Source: Bugula neritina (taxonomy: Eukaryota; Bryozoa; Gymnolaemata; Cheilostomatida; Bugulidae). From it: DNA of 64,000 nt. Below the pieces are notes generated by a model. It saw nothing but the letters and a program-made list of their open reading frames with translations. It did no database searches and was not told where the DNA came from. Each line of letters begins with the position of its first letter. The first letter of the stretch is position 1. The DNA lies in contig OZ037766.1 in the NCBI GenBank assembly GCA_964035545.1, positions 5,247,722-5,311,721 on the forward strand, read 5' to 3'. A program made the position numbers and the translations under genes. Positions 13,701-28,700 of this stretch are shown here, piece after piece.

Positions 13701-16700
13701 AAAGTACTTTTATTTTCTATAATGTAATGTATCTTCTCAAAACTGGGTATGAATAGCAGCCTGGTGTATTGAAATATAAACAAATAGAAAAGCTATTCAG
13801 GCCAATTATGAGTTGATTTAACCCATTAATTATTCTAACAATAAAGCATGACCAGATACATTTCTTGTTCTGAGAGCCTCTTGTTCACCGTGTTGTGTCT
13901 CGTAGGAGCTCGGTTTGTATCGACAAAAGTCCACAACATTGACTCGGTGGTGAACCCTCGAACTAAGAATACCATATCTGTATATGAAGCTGTGAAGGAG
14001 GGAATAATAGATGAAGAAACAGGTTAGTAGTCTTAGTACCAAGATGAAGTTTATTTCATGGGTTTAGCTGTGGAAAAACACAATGCTTGATCAGCTAGCT
14101 GTAAATAATAATATGTTGGGTTATACATTTGTTGACACTGTGATACTATGAAATCTAGCCAAGTGAAAAGATATTGCTGCAGTATTAGTATTAAGCACGA
14201 ACACCTTCCTAGAAACGGCATAGATTTTGTGAAATTGCTGCAATCTAACATATTTGCAACTGTTTTATTGGAAATTTCTATTAGCAAGCAACAATTGTTT
14301 CAACATTTGACAGGTTGTTACAAAAAATACTTGCTTACTTTGGATTTATTAAAATCTATTTGATGTCAGTTATCTGAAAGTCTTGTTTAAATATCTTACA
14401 AATATGATTGGAATTTTGAATAGGTGATTATGCCAACTTGGATGAGAATGAGAAGCTGAACATATCAACGGCTATAGAGAAAGGGTTGGTCAAGACCCGT
14501 CCCCTACCCACACCGGTTAATGACACACCGTCTCTCTCTATTACCGCTGTAACGAATCCCAACTCAGGTAAATATAAAACTATCAAGTGTGTACCACTAA
14601 AAAGTGTTCAACAGGAAATTTTATATATTTGTTTTAAAATATCAGTGTGAGTATGATTGAATACAAAACGTGACATAATTTATAAAAGTGTGTTATGGGT
14701 CTTATTGCTAGCTGTTTAAATAATGCAAAATTGAGAATCACAATAAAGGCTTATGAGAGCAGATATAGTCCTAGGGAGTTGTCATCTCAATGTGGTATAT
14801 TGCTATTGCAGGAGAACTGCTAACTGTGACGCAGGCATTACAACAAGGTTTCCTAGATCGTGGTCGAAAGCACTTCTGCAATCCCTTCACAGGAACTGTT
14901 TGTTCATTAAATGAAGCTATCAACAATGGCTGGATTCACCTCAAATCTAACATTGAATCTCAGGGCTTTTCGTATGGTAAGCTTTCAGTAATCAACTTGA
15001 AATTGTTTCAGGTGTAATAATCGGCTCAGTGGCATATATAGTATAAATATCGCAGCATTTTGCTAAATATCTCATATTTACCCTTCCAGGTGCTCAGAAT
15101 CTATCTACAGGACTCCAGACCTTCTCTATTTTATCTGTGAAGGATGTCAGACAAGGTCAGGAGTTGTCTGTCTCTTTGGCAATCGCTCAGGGAATACTAG
15201 ACTCTGGTAAACAGAAGTACAGAAATAATGCAACAGGAGAAGTTATGAGTTTAGATCAAGCTGTTAAGAGAAGTAAGTATAAGATGACGCACCCCATTGC
15301 TGACTTGCTTAATAATTATACCTGAACAATATAATATTCAAATTTCAGTTTCAGCATGTTATTATTCTTGGCAGCTTATATAATTGCATTACCTATTATT
15401 GGTATTAAAATCACTGGATTTGTTTAGTTTCAATGTGTGTTCACAGTGCATTTGTGTGCTTTTCTTTCATTGTTTTCAATTATTTCTGGACTATCTAATA
15501 TGCTGACTCAATCCTTGCAGCGATTTACATATTGTTATGAATTTACCAACTTTACTGCCCTTTCCTGTACATTTACGTTGTGTTATATAGATCTGATAAA
15601 GTTGATACCCACACCTCCAGCCATGCTCAGCCCTCCGATGACGCCCAGTTACCAGCTTGCTGCCAATCTTCCCTATCAGCAGCACCCACACCCCAGAGCC
15701 GGATCCACTTCTACTCTACACTCTCGACCAACCCCCAATGTCTTAAGACCTGCGCCATCATCTATACACACCGGGCCGGCATCTCCCGCTACTATCATTA
15801 CAACAGTCACTGCTAAGGTATTCTCACCTGTTCATTATACTTGCTCCTTTGAGCAACCCCTAGCTTGTGGACTTGGGGCTGTACTTTTATGTCTTCCATC
15901 TATGTTTTAGTATATTATTAGCATACGATCCTGTATTTAGTGTCAATTGTTTGTGTAGTGGAAAGAATGTGTAAAAAGTATTTCGTCTTGTAGAACGAGC
16001 CGGTTTACTCGCAAATAATTAAGACTAGGAGTCGTCTGCCCAGTGGAGCCAGCGCAGCGACTGGTCCAATGACACCGAAGGTGGAGCCCATTGATATCTA
16101 TAAAGCCAATACCAGAGGTTTGCTGAGTCATCAGACTGGAGAAGTGACGGTGCCTCAGTATGGCGTCAGCATGCTCATTGATGATGCAATGATTCAAGGT
16201 ATGTACTCTGTTGTACAAGTTGCCGGAATATTCTACTCTCTAGTTAGTGTTTACTGGTCATGTTATTGTGAAGTAAATTGTTTCCATCCCAAAGTTATGT
16301 GGTACCTGTACCACAATGATCTCTCTACTTCTTTCTTATGTTCGGAAAATGCTTCAGCTTTTAAAGCGTTTATGTTTTATTTTAATAAATTTATAAAACG
16401 ATAGCCCTATAGTGTTGTTGCTGCAAACTATTATTTCTTGTTTTCTGTAGGTTTGATAACCACTCGAGTCCCAATAACCATGCTTCTCTGTCGAACTTGT
16501 GACCCCAGTTCTTTCGCTGTGTGTGAAGCTTTCCAGAGAGGTTTTGTTAATCCCGTCACACTGGCTGTACGACACCCTGCAACTGGACAGTTTGCGTCTC
16601 TGGAAAGTGCTCTCACTACCGGTAATTATACCATGTCATTTATTTATCATATTTTACTCATTATGTTGTTTATTCTATTTTGCTTATTATGTAATTTATT

Positions 16701-19700
16701 CTGTTACCTTAGTTATATATACATGTAGGTATTTGTCAGTCAGTATATTATGGCTTGAGGTTACACCGTTGTTTGATGATGCCTATTTAGTATGTAATGT
16801 TATAAGTAAGGGTTAAGAATGTGATGCAATATATTTTATAATAATAAAAGTTAGTATAATATTTTGGTTTATATATCTGTTGTTTTATGATACTTTTTAC
16901 TTTCTAATATAAAAATGTGATGTAATATGTTTTATAACTTTATAGGTTTACTCCAGCCAAGAGCGTCAGCTGGCAATGCTCCAGTTCAAGTAAGGCAGGA
17001 CACTGTCACGTACCAACCTTCTCGTAACAAACCTAGAAGATCTGAGTCTATGGGCAAAGTTGAAAGTGAGCGCAGACGGACGCAGAGAAATGCTGGCACG
17101 CTGCCAAGCAGCAATAAACGAACTCCCCTGCTGGTTCAGAGCCAAGAATATAACAACTACAACAGTCAGACATTGCATCCTGGGATATCTCATGTTCTGC
17201 CAGCTTCATACTCGCATACAATGACCTCTGGCAGAATTCCCAAGACTAATCAACACCCGACAATGACTTCTACGGCTGCAAACAGTGGGACGCTGACAAT
17301 AAACAACAACAGAGTGGGAACTCATCTAGTAAATGGCAAACTATACGCGGCGAAACCCAATTACATAATTAATTCTAGAGGTCATGTTGTAAACAGGGCA
17401 GATGGAGAAGTCATGCATATACAGCAGGCTCTGAATCTTGGCATTGTTCAAAAGCTACCTGATAATGAGCACCAGGCTGGTCAAAGTTACGTCCCGGCAT
17501 CAAACATGATGTTTAATAGGGTCAGTAGTCTATTATACAAGTTCCGACTCTCCGTCGGCTTCCATTTTCTTCTTTTTATTTTAATTAGATTATATTTTAC
17601 ATATCTTTATTCCGAGAAATATTAACCGCCATTGTACTTGTGAACTTCCTGTTCTAGGATGACTCGGTCTCAGATCTTTCGACTAGAAAGAGTATTGTAA
17701 GCTGTTTAGGCTTTTGCTGCGCCCGAGTAATAGAGTAGCTTACAGCTGCTTTCTCCCCACAGCTCTCTCTTCAACATGGTATATCTTAGATAGGCTCCTT
17801 GTTTTATCACTTTCCTTTGGCATGAAATGAGAAGTTTAGTTTGAATGCAGTTAGATTTTATTTTAGGAGGTACTAGTTGCGAGCAAGAGTTGTCTTTCCT
17901 TTACTAATTTATTTATAGAATAATGCCGCTATCTATTCTACTTCTATAATTTTGTGTGAATTTACTTGTGTTTCATTTCTATTATGTAATAGTTGTTAGT
18001 CTTCAGCACTGTATAGCTGAATTCACATCAGTGCAGGTATATTCTTTGTTCAGAACAAACCTGTCACTCCGTGCAAAAAGCTCTCTAGAAGTTTGAAACT
18101 GCAGTAGATTCAGAGTTGTGCGATCTTTGTTAATATTTTGTTGCATCTACAGAGTTAGGTCGTTATTCCTGATATTGCTCATCTGCTTCTATTAGAGCCT
18201 TTTAGAGGATAGTGTATTGTAAACAATATAGCTGTTGATATGTTTTGATAAAATAAACGTACATTTCTTAGATCATTCTTGTTTACAAGAATGAAAAACA
18301 GAGTTATATGCTATTTACCCATAAGTCTCTTTACGACATCTAACAGCTTCTCTACTGCCTCTAAGAATAATGCAACCAAACAGGACAAGATCTTTCCAAT
18401 TACATTCTGCATTGCAATTACACCTCTGTTTATGCCTTATGCATTGCCTGGGTTGTTTGCCTTTCTATAAAATAGATGCATCATTATACAAGTTTGGATT
18501 TGTGTACCCTTTGTTGCTTGCAGGATCCTATTTCTTTCCCTACTAACACGGATGAAGCCTCCAATGTTATGGTAATGCATGTTCGAAATAATCAAACACT
18601 GCCTGCCACCCTCCCTGCTCGTGTAGATAATGCGGGTGATAGATATTCCACCCTACCTAGCAATATACCCATAAGTCTACCCGCTCACCTCAAGCAAGTG
18701 GACCATCACTATGCTGAGATTAGACAGTAATCTGAAACTTTCCCTTACAAATGGTATGCCAGGACCTTTTTTTTATAAAATTTCCTGTTTAATTTTTTTT
18801 TCATTATAATGGTGACCATCCTTTGTGCAACGAAGAATGCTTGCATGCTACTTTAAATTTTCTTTTTAAATTTCTCTTACTAATTTAAACTTTTAAATAT
18901 ATACAATGACTTGTAATATATTATTATATGAATAATGCTGAAACCAGAGTGTTGTTTTCAATTATATGTGGTTTATATCTTATTGTAAATTCTAATTGAC
19001 AGGCTCTTAATGTATTGTTTCAGATTTATGTTGGGATATGGAGAGAATGTGAAATACTTTGCTGGGAGGTTACTAAATCGGACCAAGTATATGCAAACTG
19101 CAACCGATATAATATCTTAGTTTTAGCCTTTTCTTTCGATATTCCTTGCATCTCTAAATATATATTTTGCAACTTTTAATGTATTTATTTATTCTGATAT
19201 GTCAATGTATGTATTATTAGGAGCACTAGCACAGTTACTAATTTATTGGATTGGATTTGTTCACATTCTACACCCGTTTGTATTAATATCACATGTATTT
19301 TTATATTTTATTTTATTAACAATATTTGTAAATTGTGTACGTAGTTTATTTAGATGAATGATCTGTTTTGAATTTTCAACAGAAATGCTTTATGTCTGGA
19401 AGCTTACACTGTACAATTATATTATCACAAATAAATGTCAACTGTTATTTGTCAAATGTCTTGACTGGTATTTTGTTGGTGATGAGATGTGTGAATTGTG
19501 GGAAGTGTGAGAGCTGATGTGAAAATGCTGCCAGTATGTATGCTACTCCAGAGTATTGGCCATGTATTAAATTTGTACTCCTTGAATATATTTACTGAGA
19601 ATATATATTGTATACAGTTGCTGTTAAAACTGCTGAATTTATAGAACAAACTAGAAGAGTTGTATGAAGAGCTGTCCAGAGACTTGCACAAAGAGTTGCA

Positions 19701-22700
19701 ATGGGGGAAGGGAGTAGAGAAAGCTCTGGCATCACAACAAGGCATCATATCAACCGAAGAATATTTGAGTCAACAATTAGATGAACACAAGGTTAGTAAT
19801 GAATTCAATGTTTTTTGCACAAGTTGGCAGTAGTGAATTCACTGTTGTCATAGCGATTCTTGTTAATTCCATGTTATGACTAATTTCAAAATTATTTTCG
19901 AATAATTAAACTGTTATGACTATATTTGTGTCACATGAGTTTGATATATAAAGCATTTAATTTGTTATGATCTTTTGCTAGCACCTATTGGAAGATTTGC
20001 ACGCTCACAAACAGCTTGCTCGTACCATTGTATATCAGAATGAGCAGCTTAGAGATCAAGCAGTGTCTCTTCTTGCTCCTGAAGAGGTCTATGAGCAAGA
20101 TTCGTTTCACTCTGAAATGACTAATCGTTTGGACACCATCGTAAAAGAAGTAGAAAACAGGTTAGAAATTAAAAAAAAAACAAAAAAGTCAGGTCATGGC
20201 GGGTTTCGAACCCGCGACCTTCTGCGTGTTAAGCAGACGTGATAACCACTACACCACACGACCGACATGGATGAGTGGCGTGTTGATTAGGATGAGTATG
20301 TTTGATACCATAAAGGTAATTCCGTGGATGTGCTTATTCGCTCTCTTCTAGTAAAGCTAAATAATACGTATATAAAAGAGAGTATCCCGGAATAGTTTTA
20401 TAGTAAGTAATGAGGCATTTATCTTGCTACAAGCTACAGCTCCATTATACAATACTTCAAAGTCGGTAGTTTAAAAGCTTTGAAGCCAAATTTGTCCTCA
20501 TGATTATTTCTGAAATCTGCAAAGTATCAGCATCTCTCTAGTCATGTGTCTGACTTTTTATACTACTTTTTACTCGGTACCTATCAACACTTGTGTATCA
20601 TTCAGGTTTGTGTTCTGTTCCAATTAGTCTTTTTCTACAATTGTTATAATTCTTTTTAAAAATGAATCACCACAACATTGCCAGTGACATTAAATAAAAC
20701 TAGCTACATAGCAAAGCACCCACTTATATCCCAATAATGGCTGACACCGTTTAATACAAATCCTTTATTGTAGAATAAAACATCTATCTAACTGCCTGGA
20801 AGAAATTGTGAAACTCAATGCTGAGAAAAGCAAATTTGAACAATGGTTACAAGATGCTGAATCTACTCTCAATGACATGCATAAACGGACCAATCAGCTC
20901 TCTCGGCTACGTGATGTCACAGATAAATACAAGGTTTGTTCTCACTCCTGAGTGTTGGTTGAGAAAGTTACCATATTCATTTCATTAGGGTTGTAGAAAT
21001 AGGCTGATATGTATAGTTTTGTAGACGTGTTATACACCTGCTAAATGTACAGTAATGGAGAAATTGAGAAAAGCCTGTGTTCTAGATTAGAGATGTATTA
21101 TAAGAAGCTATGTTCTTGCGAGAATTTTAACCCGCTCCCCAAACCAAAAATTAATAATGACACTAAAGAACTTAGGCTACCTCAATTTCTCCACTACTGC
21201 TCCTGAGTGTGCTGAACTTATACCAGCACACTTTTAACAGTAATAAGCTTGACCAAGTAGGATGATATTGTTTAAAATATAGAAAAATGGCTACAAGGGA
21301 ATTTCTAAAACAAAAACCTAAGAATTAATCGTTGTACCAATTTTTTTAGCAAAATATAAAAACTCCAGCTTCTGCATGCACATCATCATATAACTTGCTC
21401 AAATAGATTATCGTAGTGGCTGTTTATGACTGAGATAATGATGAGAAACTTTTACCTTGACCTTAGGCGTTTCAGTCGGAGGTGATAGCGTGCCAGGCTG
21501 ACCTTCGTTTCCTTGACCTCACGGCCCAGAAATATGTCGGCGAAGCTAACAACTATAAGAAACGGCTCATGGCCTTCAAGGCTCAGTGTCAAGGTACAAG
21601 AAGCTCTCTTATCCTGGAGGATGAAAACTATTTGATCAAAGACGAGGTTAATAACGTTAAATGCAGATACCAAGAGCTCCTAGCTGATTGTTCTACTCAG
21701 GTAAAGTCTTTTATCATTTTATGATATAATGTGGTTAGATACATTGTAATATAATACGATATAATATTATATATACTATTTGATATTATATAATACGATA
21801 TGATATTATACATACTATTTGATTCTCTAGCACATTATTTGAATTCCACTGTGTCTAACTCAGCAATATTTTGCAATTCACTGAATAAATACATTAAATG
21901 AACAGTTTAAAGCGTGGTTTGAGTTCTAGAAGTACAGGATGTAAAAAGAGAATAACTCCCTTTAATAGGTGGAAAACCTCAACAATGTATCTGAAACTCA
22001 AAGACAGTTTAATGAAGCGTGCGATCGCCTGGAGTCGTGGCTGCAAATGGCGGAGAAGAATCTTGGCGCACTCAAAAGAGAGCCAATAAAAACAGATCAC
22101 CTGGGTCTGCAGGAGCAGCTGGATCGTGTGAGAGATTTCACCAACGCTGTGGCAGCTCAGGAGAAGCTTATTGATGACCTCCGTGTGCAAGGTAGATTTC
22201 ATATGCTGTGTCGGAGGTGGGGGGGGGGGCTTATTCATTGGTACTCTCTAAGCGAGGATATATACAATATTCTAATATATAACAGGATATTGTGGGTACT
22301 AATACTAGTTCTGCAGTTCTAACATTAAAGTAAATTGCTGATAGCATGTGTCAAATATAATGGAAATAGTGGAATAGCTTGGTACATCTCTCTTATGTTT
22401 ATTGTAGTTAATTATACTACTATTTATACTTTGCTATGTCAAGAATTGACTGAACACAAAACAACTCATCTTTAAGCCAAGTTGGTTGATGGCATGTGAC
22501 GATGTATACTCAGCGTAGGCTAAGCTGATTATTATGACTTACCTAATAATATAAAGATGTATGAATGTGTACTAATTGTTGTGATGCTTTACTATCAATA
22601 TTCAATACTGTGTGTAAGTAACTGGAATTCTGAAACACTTTACTCCCTGAAGTTTGATGCTGGCACTGCTGGGGGCGTAGAAGATGAGTCACAAGCATTC

Positions 22701-25700
22701 CACCGTCCAGATTTTTATAACTCTTCAGGTTTCTTTGGTATTTAACTTGCAGGTCAGACATATTCCGAAGCATTAGCACTGACTAGAGTAGATGGACGCC
22801 ATGTTGAAGATATCCATGAAACGGTGGATGATCTAAACTGTAGACATGGTAAGTAGTATAGAGTAGTATAGAGTGAGATAGAGTAGTATAAAGTTAGATA
22901 GAGTAGTATAGAGTTAGATAGAGTAGTATAGAGTTAGATAGAGTAGTATAGAGTGAAGGGGATATTTCATTTATAGACTGCCTAATTTATTTTATATATA
23001 AACTTGATGAATAATATACTCATAAGTTTTGTTGTTGCTATTACATCCAATAAAGTTTATATTTTAGCATGATTAATTTAGACATATTCGTGAGATTGAA
23101 ACATTTTAAATGAAAAAAAGCATAAAGAAGTTAACTTGCCATGTGTACAGAATAATGTAAAGCTGGTGCTGATTGGCTAGTTTTATGTAACGTACAGGCT
23201 TAGTGGCTGCAGAGGCGTTAGCTAGAGCCAACATACTCAACACAGCCATGGTTCAGTCCCAAGGACTCACTGCTAGTATTGATGCTCTCATATTGGCTAT
23301 CACCTCTTCAAAGGGCGCTATTTCTGCTATGAAACCAATCAGCCTGAATGTAGAGAATCTTGAAGAGCAATTCAATGAGTTTAAGGTTGGTAGGCACTGT
23401 TCGTATATGTATAGTGGGAGTGGGAGTTGCCCTTCCCTTATGTTATTAAACTTGTCCAATTTCCATGAATGAAAGTCATGTAGTATTTATAGCAAGCAAA
23501 TAGCATTTCAATTCTTATCAGCCAAAGGGAAACTGCACCTTTCAGAAAACCATGTTCAAAATGTAACAAAAACTGTACTTAATGATAGAGGATTGTCTTA
23601 ACCGCTATCCTTGACCTTTTGACCTCTCTACTTGACCTCTCCTTGACCTCTCTCACTCATTATGGAAGTATCCTTAATTTCAGTTGTTTGAAGCGGATGT
23701 AGACAGCCACAGACATGCTGTTGAGCAGATTAACTCACACGCTGGTCAAGTTATTCACTCGTGTTCTCCCAGCTCTGCTGCAATTATAGAGGGCAAACTG
23801 CAAGAACTCAACCAGGGGTCACTACAGCTGTCGTCTGCATGTCGGGAGAGGTTAGTGCCGTACCCTAATTATTCCAATTATACCTACTCACTCTACAGTC
23901 TCTTGGTATCTGTAACTGTTTTTTGTTATATGGTAGAGCTCGGGATATTAAAACTATATCGTCGGACCTGCAAGAGTTCAACACAAGGTCGTCTGATCTC
24001 ACCCAGTGGCTACTGGTTCAGCTGGAAGCCCTACAAAGTGGAGACAATGACACTATGAATGGACAGCAACTTAGAGATATGGTTAGAGTTATCCTATCAT
24101 TGCACTTCTTGTTATTGTAAAGGCTTTCGTATCTGTATAGTGTATGTACTGGCGTTTTTATTGCGCCGAAAGTGCAAACTTGATGGGTTATGGTATGTAT
24201 AATTATATTCTATTATATTATATTATTTATGTATTTAGTATTTTATAGATTATAGTATGTATACTATATCATGCTGTATTATTTTATATTATATTATATT
24301 AGATGTATTTATATGTTCGCCTCAGGTAAACCTCATACAAAGTCAAGTAGAGCTAAAGAAATGCTTGTATGACGCGATGATGTCATTAGGAAAGAGCCTG
24401 CGAGAAAATCCTAAAACTGGTCAGGTGACCTCTGTCAAGGACACTCTAAATGACCTTCAGTTGACCTGGTCTGAGTTTGAGACAGCTTTAGAAGATACCT
24501 GTGGCCAGGTAAGCATTCCTTTGAGCGATAATAAAAGTAAATGAATATTTAATATTGTCTCAAACATGAGTTTTTTGGTGAACCTGTATATTTAATACAG
24601 CATATATTGGATATTGTCTAAAGAACAGTCAAAAATAATTGAAATATTTTTTTTAACAACATATTACCACACATGAACATATTACTTTACTTATGTAGAA
24701 ATTTACTGCACAATATGTACATATTTCTTTAACTACATAGAAATTTATTGCATAATAAAAACTAGGGGTAATATAAGGTGACTGTAAGAGGTGATTTCAC
24801 ATTGATAGGTGACCCAAAAGGAGGAACAGCGAGTTTATTTTGACGAGTTACTATGTCAGGTTAACTCGTGGATGGCTACAATGGAGAGAAGAATAGATGC
24901 CTTGGAGCCTGTTGCTATGGATATACAGCTTATAGAGCAGCAGATAGAAGCCATTCAGGTACTTTTATCTTGCTGAGTTGTGATTTTGTTATAGCTAAAT
25001 AATTTTTTTATATAAACTTGAATGTTTTATGTTCTTGATGCCAGCATTCAACATTAAATTATTTTTCTATTGTATTGTATAGGAAGTGAATAAACAATAC
25101 TTCCTTTCTCTGCTTCAGAGGTGATGTTTAACTCAACATTTCTGCAAGGAAAATAATCAGATTTGCCTACTCCTGTTACTTAATATGAAGCCGATTGTAT
25201 TTCTAACTAATAATAACTTTTGTAGCCACTGATTAGTGAATATGAAGAACATTCTACTAAACTGGACACATTAAATGAAGTAGGCAACAAGTGTGGTGGT
25301 GTGATTGGTGCACCTACCAGCCCTTCCCGTAAGACCAGCACAGCTAACCGTATGTATCAGCTTAATTCTCTTCATGTTTCACCATTTTTAGTTAAACAAA
25401 TGGTGTTTATAACAGGTTGCAGTGCTTGCTTAATGCTGCTCAAGTGCTTTGAATTAAAAACATTAGTTGCTTTGTAATATTATATTTTCTTATTGTTTTT
25501 GTTTTAAAAATTAGGATTCATAATAATTATATCTGTTCGAATTGTTTTAACCCAGACAACCATATGCCTGTAAATTTTTCAAATTTAATTATTTTGTTGC
25601 TTATTTCTTTTTCAATCTGCCTTTGCATGGGAATGCTCTGTAGTGCTGTGTGTGTTTACATCTAACTCAAGCTAATTACTAATCTGTTTGCTGACCCCTG

Positions 25701-28700
25701 CCTGACCTTGCTCAACCAGGTCGTCGTCTTTCCTCCCGACAACTACGCAGCTCTATCTCTGCAGTAACTCATATGAATGGTGAAAAAGAAGGAACTAACT
25801 CAGTTGTACCTCCCACTGGATGTAGAATTCTTAACCGCGATTCACTAAGCAGTGTTTTTGCTCCCGATGGTTGGTTGATCCATTGTCTTTGTCTGTCTGT
25901 TTGTACTAACATGTGCTTGCTGTACTTTAACTACTGTAGCTGTAACTGCTGCATCTGTAACTGCTGTCGCTGTGTGACAACAATATGGCTCTTCTGCTCT
26001 ATCAATACTGTTACAAACTAGAATACTATTTCATGAAACAGTTTCTTCTGCATTTAGCATGTCAATATGAAAAGCAGTTTTCAACTTTCTACTTTTTCTC
26101 GTAATGATTTAAGCCAAATCACCTTGTTTCAGGACATTGTACTTTAGAGTATCTATTTTAAACTATTAGTATTTTGTTCCCCAGACCTGTCTGAGGTTCA
26201 GAGGGAGCTGGTGGAGGTCAACCACAGATATGGAGTGGTTGGTGAGAGACTGACAGAAAGACGTGCGGAGACAGAAGACACGCTGTCCGGACTCAAGTCT
26301 TACCTCATGGATGTCCAGCAGTTGATGGTCTATCTGAACAAAGCAGAGCCGCAGGTTTGTACTCTTAACTTAACTTCTATTCAGTTAGTTTGGCCCTTAA
26401 TTGGTAAAGTTTGTTCAAACTCATTGCTGCTGTTTCATCTTCAAAAGTTTACTTATTGAGGACCGGGACACAAGTTTACTGATTAATGTCGCGATTGTTG
26501 CTCCATTTTCTGTATTAGGTGTCTTTTACGTTTATATATTATGCTAATAGATTTCGGAAGAGTTTATCTCGTGTTATTAGATTGTGGAAGAGTTTATCTC
26601 GTATTATTAGATTGTGGAAGAGTATATCTCGTATTATTAGATTGCGGAAGAGTACGCTCCCCGGGATGCTGCTGACGCCAAACATAAGTTGGAAGAATAC
26701 AGAAGATTTAATGAGGATTTCCAGTCTAAAGGAGTTCTGTTGGAGCAGCTGCGTCAGCGTGTATACGAGCTGACAGCCAAGAAGGAGGCAGTCCCAGGCA
26801 TGTTGGACATAGAAACGCAGCTGGCTCAATTAGGTCTGTGCAGTGTCTTATTAGTTCATATCAACAAAAAAGTAATATCGAGATTGAAGTATTTTATCAT
26901 GTAGTTGCAAAAACTGAAATAATGTAGATTTGTTTTTCTTTATAGAGGACAGGTGGAAAGGGATACAACAGGCGTCCCTCAGTCGCTGTTTGTCACTGGA
27001 AGGAATTGAAGCTAACCTTGCTCATTTCACGGAGAGCGCTCATTTTCTCAGTACCTGGTTGCAGCAGAAAGAGAAGATGTTGTTAGCCTTAGGACCTATA
27101 GCCACTGAGCCCAATATGGTCAAGTCTCAGCTGCACCAAGTGCAGGTTAGCTGCTGTACATGACGTTTTCAGCAAGAAGCAACTGATGCTCTCTCCTCAA
27201 GACATTGTTTTTGTACTTTTTATAGGATTATGAAAGTTTTATTGCGCAATATATGTTGGATAGTTGAGTAGTGCAGAGGGAGTGAAATCAGTATATACAG
27301 ACATGTTAGTTATTTAACTGAAGGAGTTTTATAGCTTTTTCTCTGAGAACTTGTGTAATGCTATAATACAACACCTCCTCTATTACATTGAAAAAGACTA
27401 AACAACAACTTTCGATGTTTTTATGCTTTATTTTTTTTATAATATCAGCTTTATATTCAAATTTCTGTTATTTAAAATTTTAAAACATATCTGCTAACAA
27501 AAGTTGTATGGATGAGACTGAATAGTGTGGCACTTACTTTCAGGTACTAGATGATGAGTTACGCACTCAACAAACCAAATATGATCACTGTTTGGAGTGT
27601 GGGCTACAGATAATAGATAAAACTGCTGCCGAATCTGAACAAACATCTGACATAAACAGCAGACTAGATGGTATGGCCAAACACTGGAATAGCCTGGAGT
27701 CACAGATTAAGGTTTGGAGACTATAACCCTTGACACACTAGTACTGCATTGTTTTTTTGTTGAAAACATGTGGTTATATGACAAATTTTGTGGTAGTCCG
27801 TTAATTTGAAACCCATTTTAGATACTTTGATTTGTTAAACACTAAAGTTTGCTGCATTTAATCTACAACCACTTTATTTTTTGTTTTAATTGTTTTCAAA
27901 AAATCATCTCATGTTGATGTCTATTCTGCTTGGAAGCATTTTTAGCATTTAATTAGGACTACTGATTTAATTACTTATTACTACTATTGGCCTAAATATT
28001 TATTACCTATAATTTTATTTTCTTTTTTCTGTTCACTGTGCAATCAGTGTTTTTGTTACAAAGTTACCCTGCACTATATTAAATCTCAATAAATTATAGA
28101 GAATTTAATATAATTTAATGTGCGTTTCTTTACACATGTAGTATATGACAATTGGATCAGATAACATGACTCACCACTTATGACTCATTGTTTGAATGAT
28201 GAGTCATTTGAGTCATATGATAATCTGATAGCGCTGAGGTAATGACTCATAATATTGTAGTCCCGCAGAGACAACCTAAAAGCTGTGTTAGACAACAGTG
28301 GTGACCTCTACGACACTTTGGGGTATATAAATGAGTGGCTCTCTACAGCTACCGAGAAAGTTCAGGTGCTGAGTGAAGATAAGGTAGACACACAGACAGA
28401 AACTATGATGATCAAGGTACATGAAGTCATCAGCTGGTCATCTTTCTAAAATGCAGTAGTATTTTACTTAGATAGATAGCTTATCTTTTGTTGGTAGTAC
28501 AGCCCCCATTTAAGAGCAGTAGTGGAGAAATTGTGATAACCTAAGTTTTTAGATTTTGGTTTGGGGCACGGGTTGAAATTATTGCGAGAACATAACTTCT
28601 TAGGCTACATTTCTAATCTAGAACACAGGCTTTTTTCAATTTCTCCATTACTGCAACTACCTCTAATTGCGACTTTGATCTGTTACCAATGTTATATAAT

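Noticed and set aside
22210-22228. Poly-G run after exon 32 as a regulatory element
   Set aside because: A simple homopolymer tract; no further support, may even be length error.
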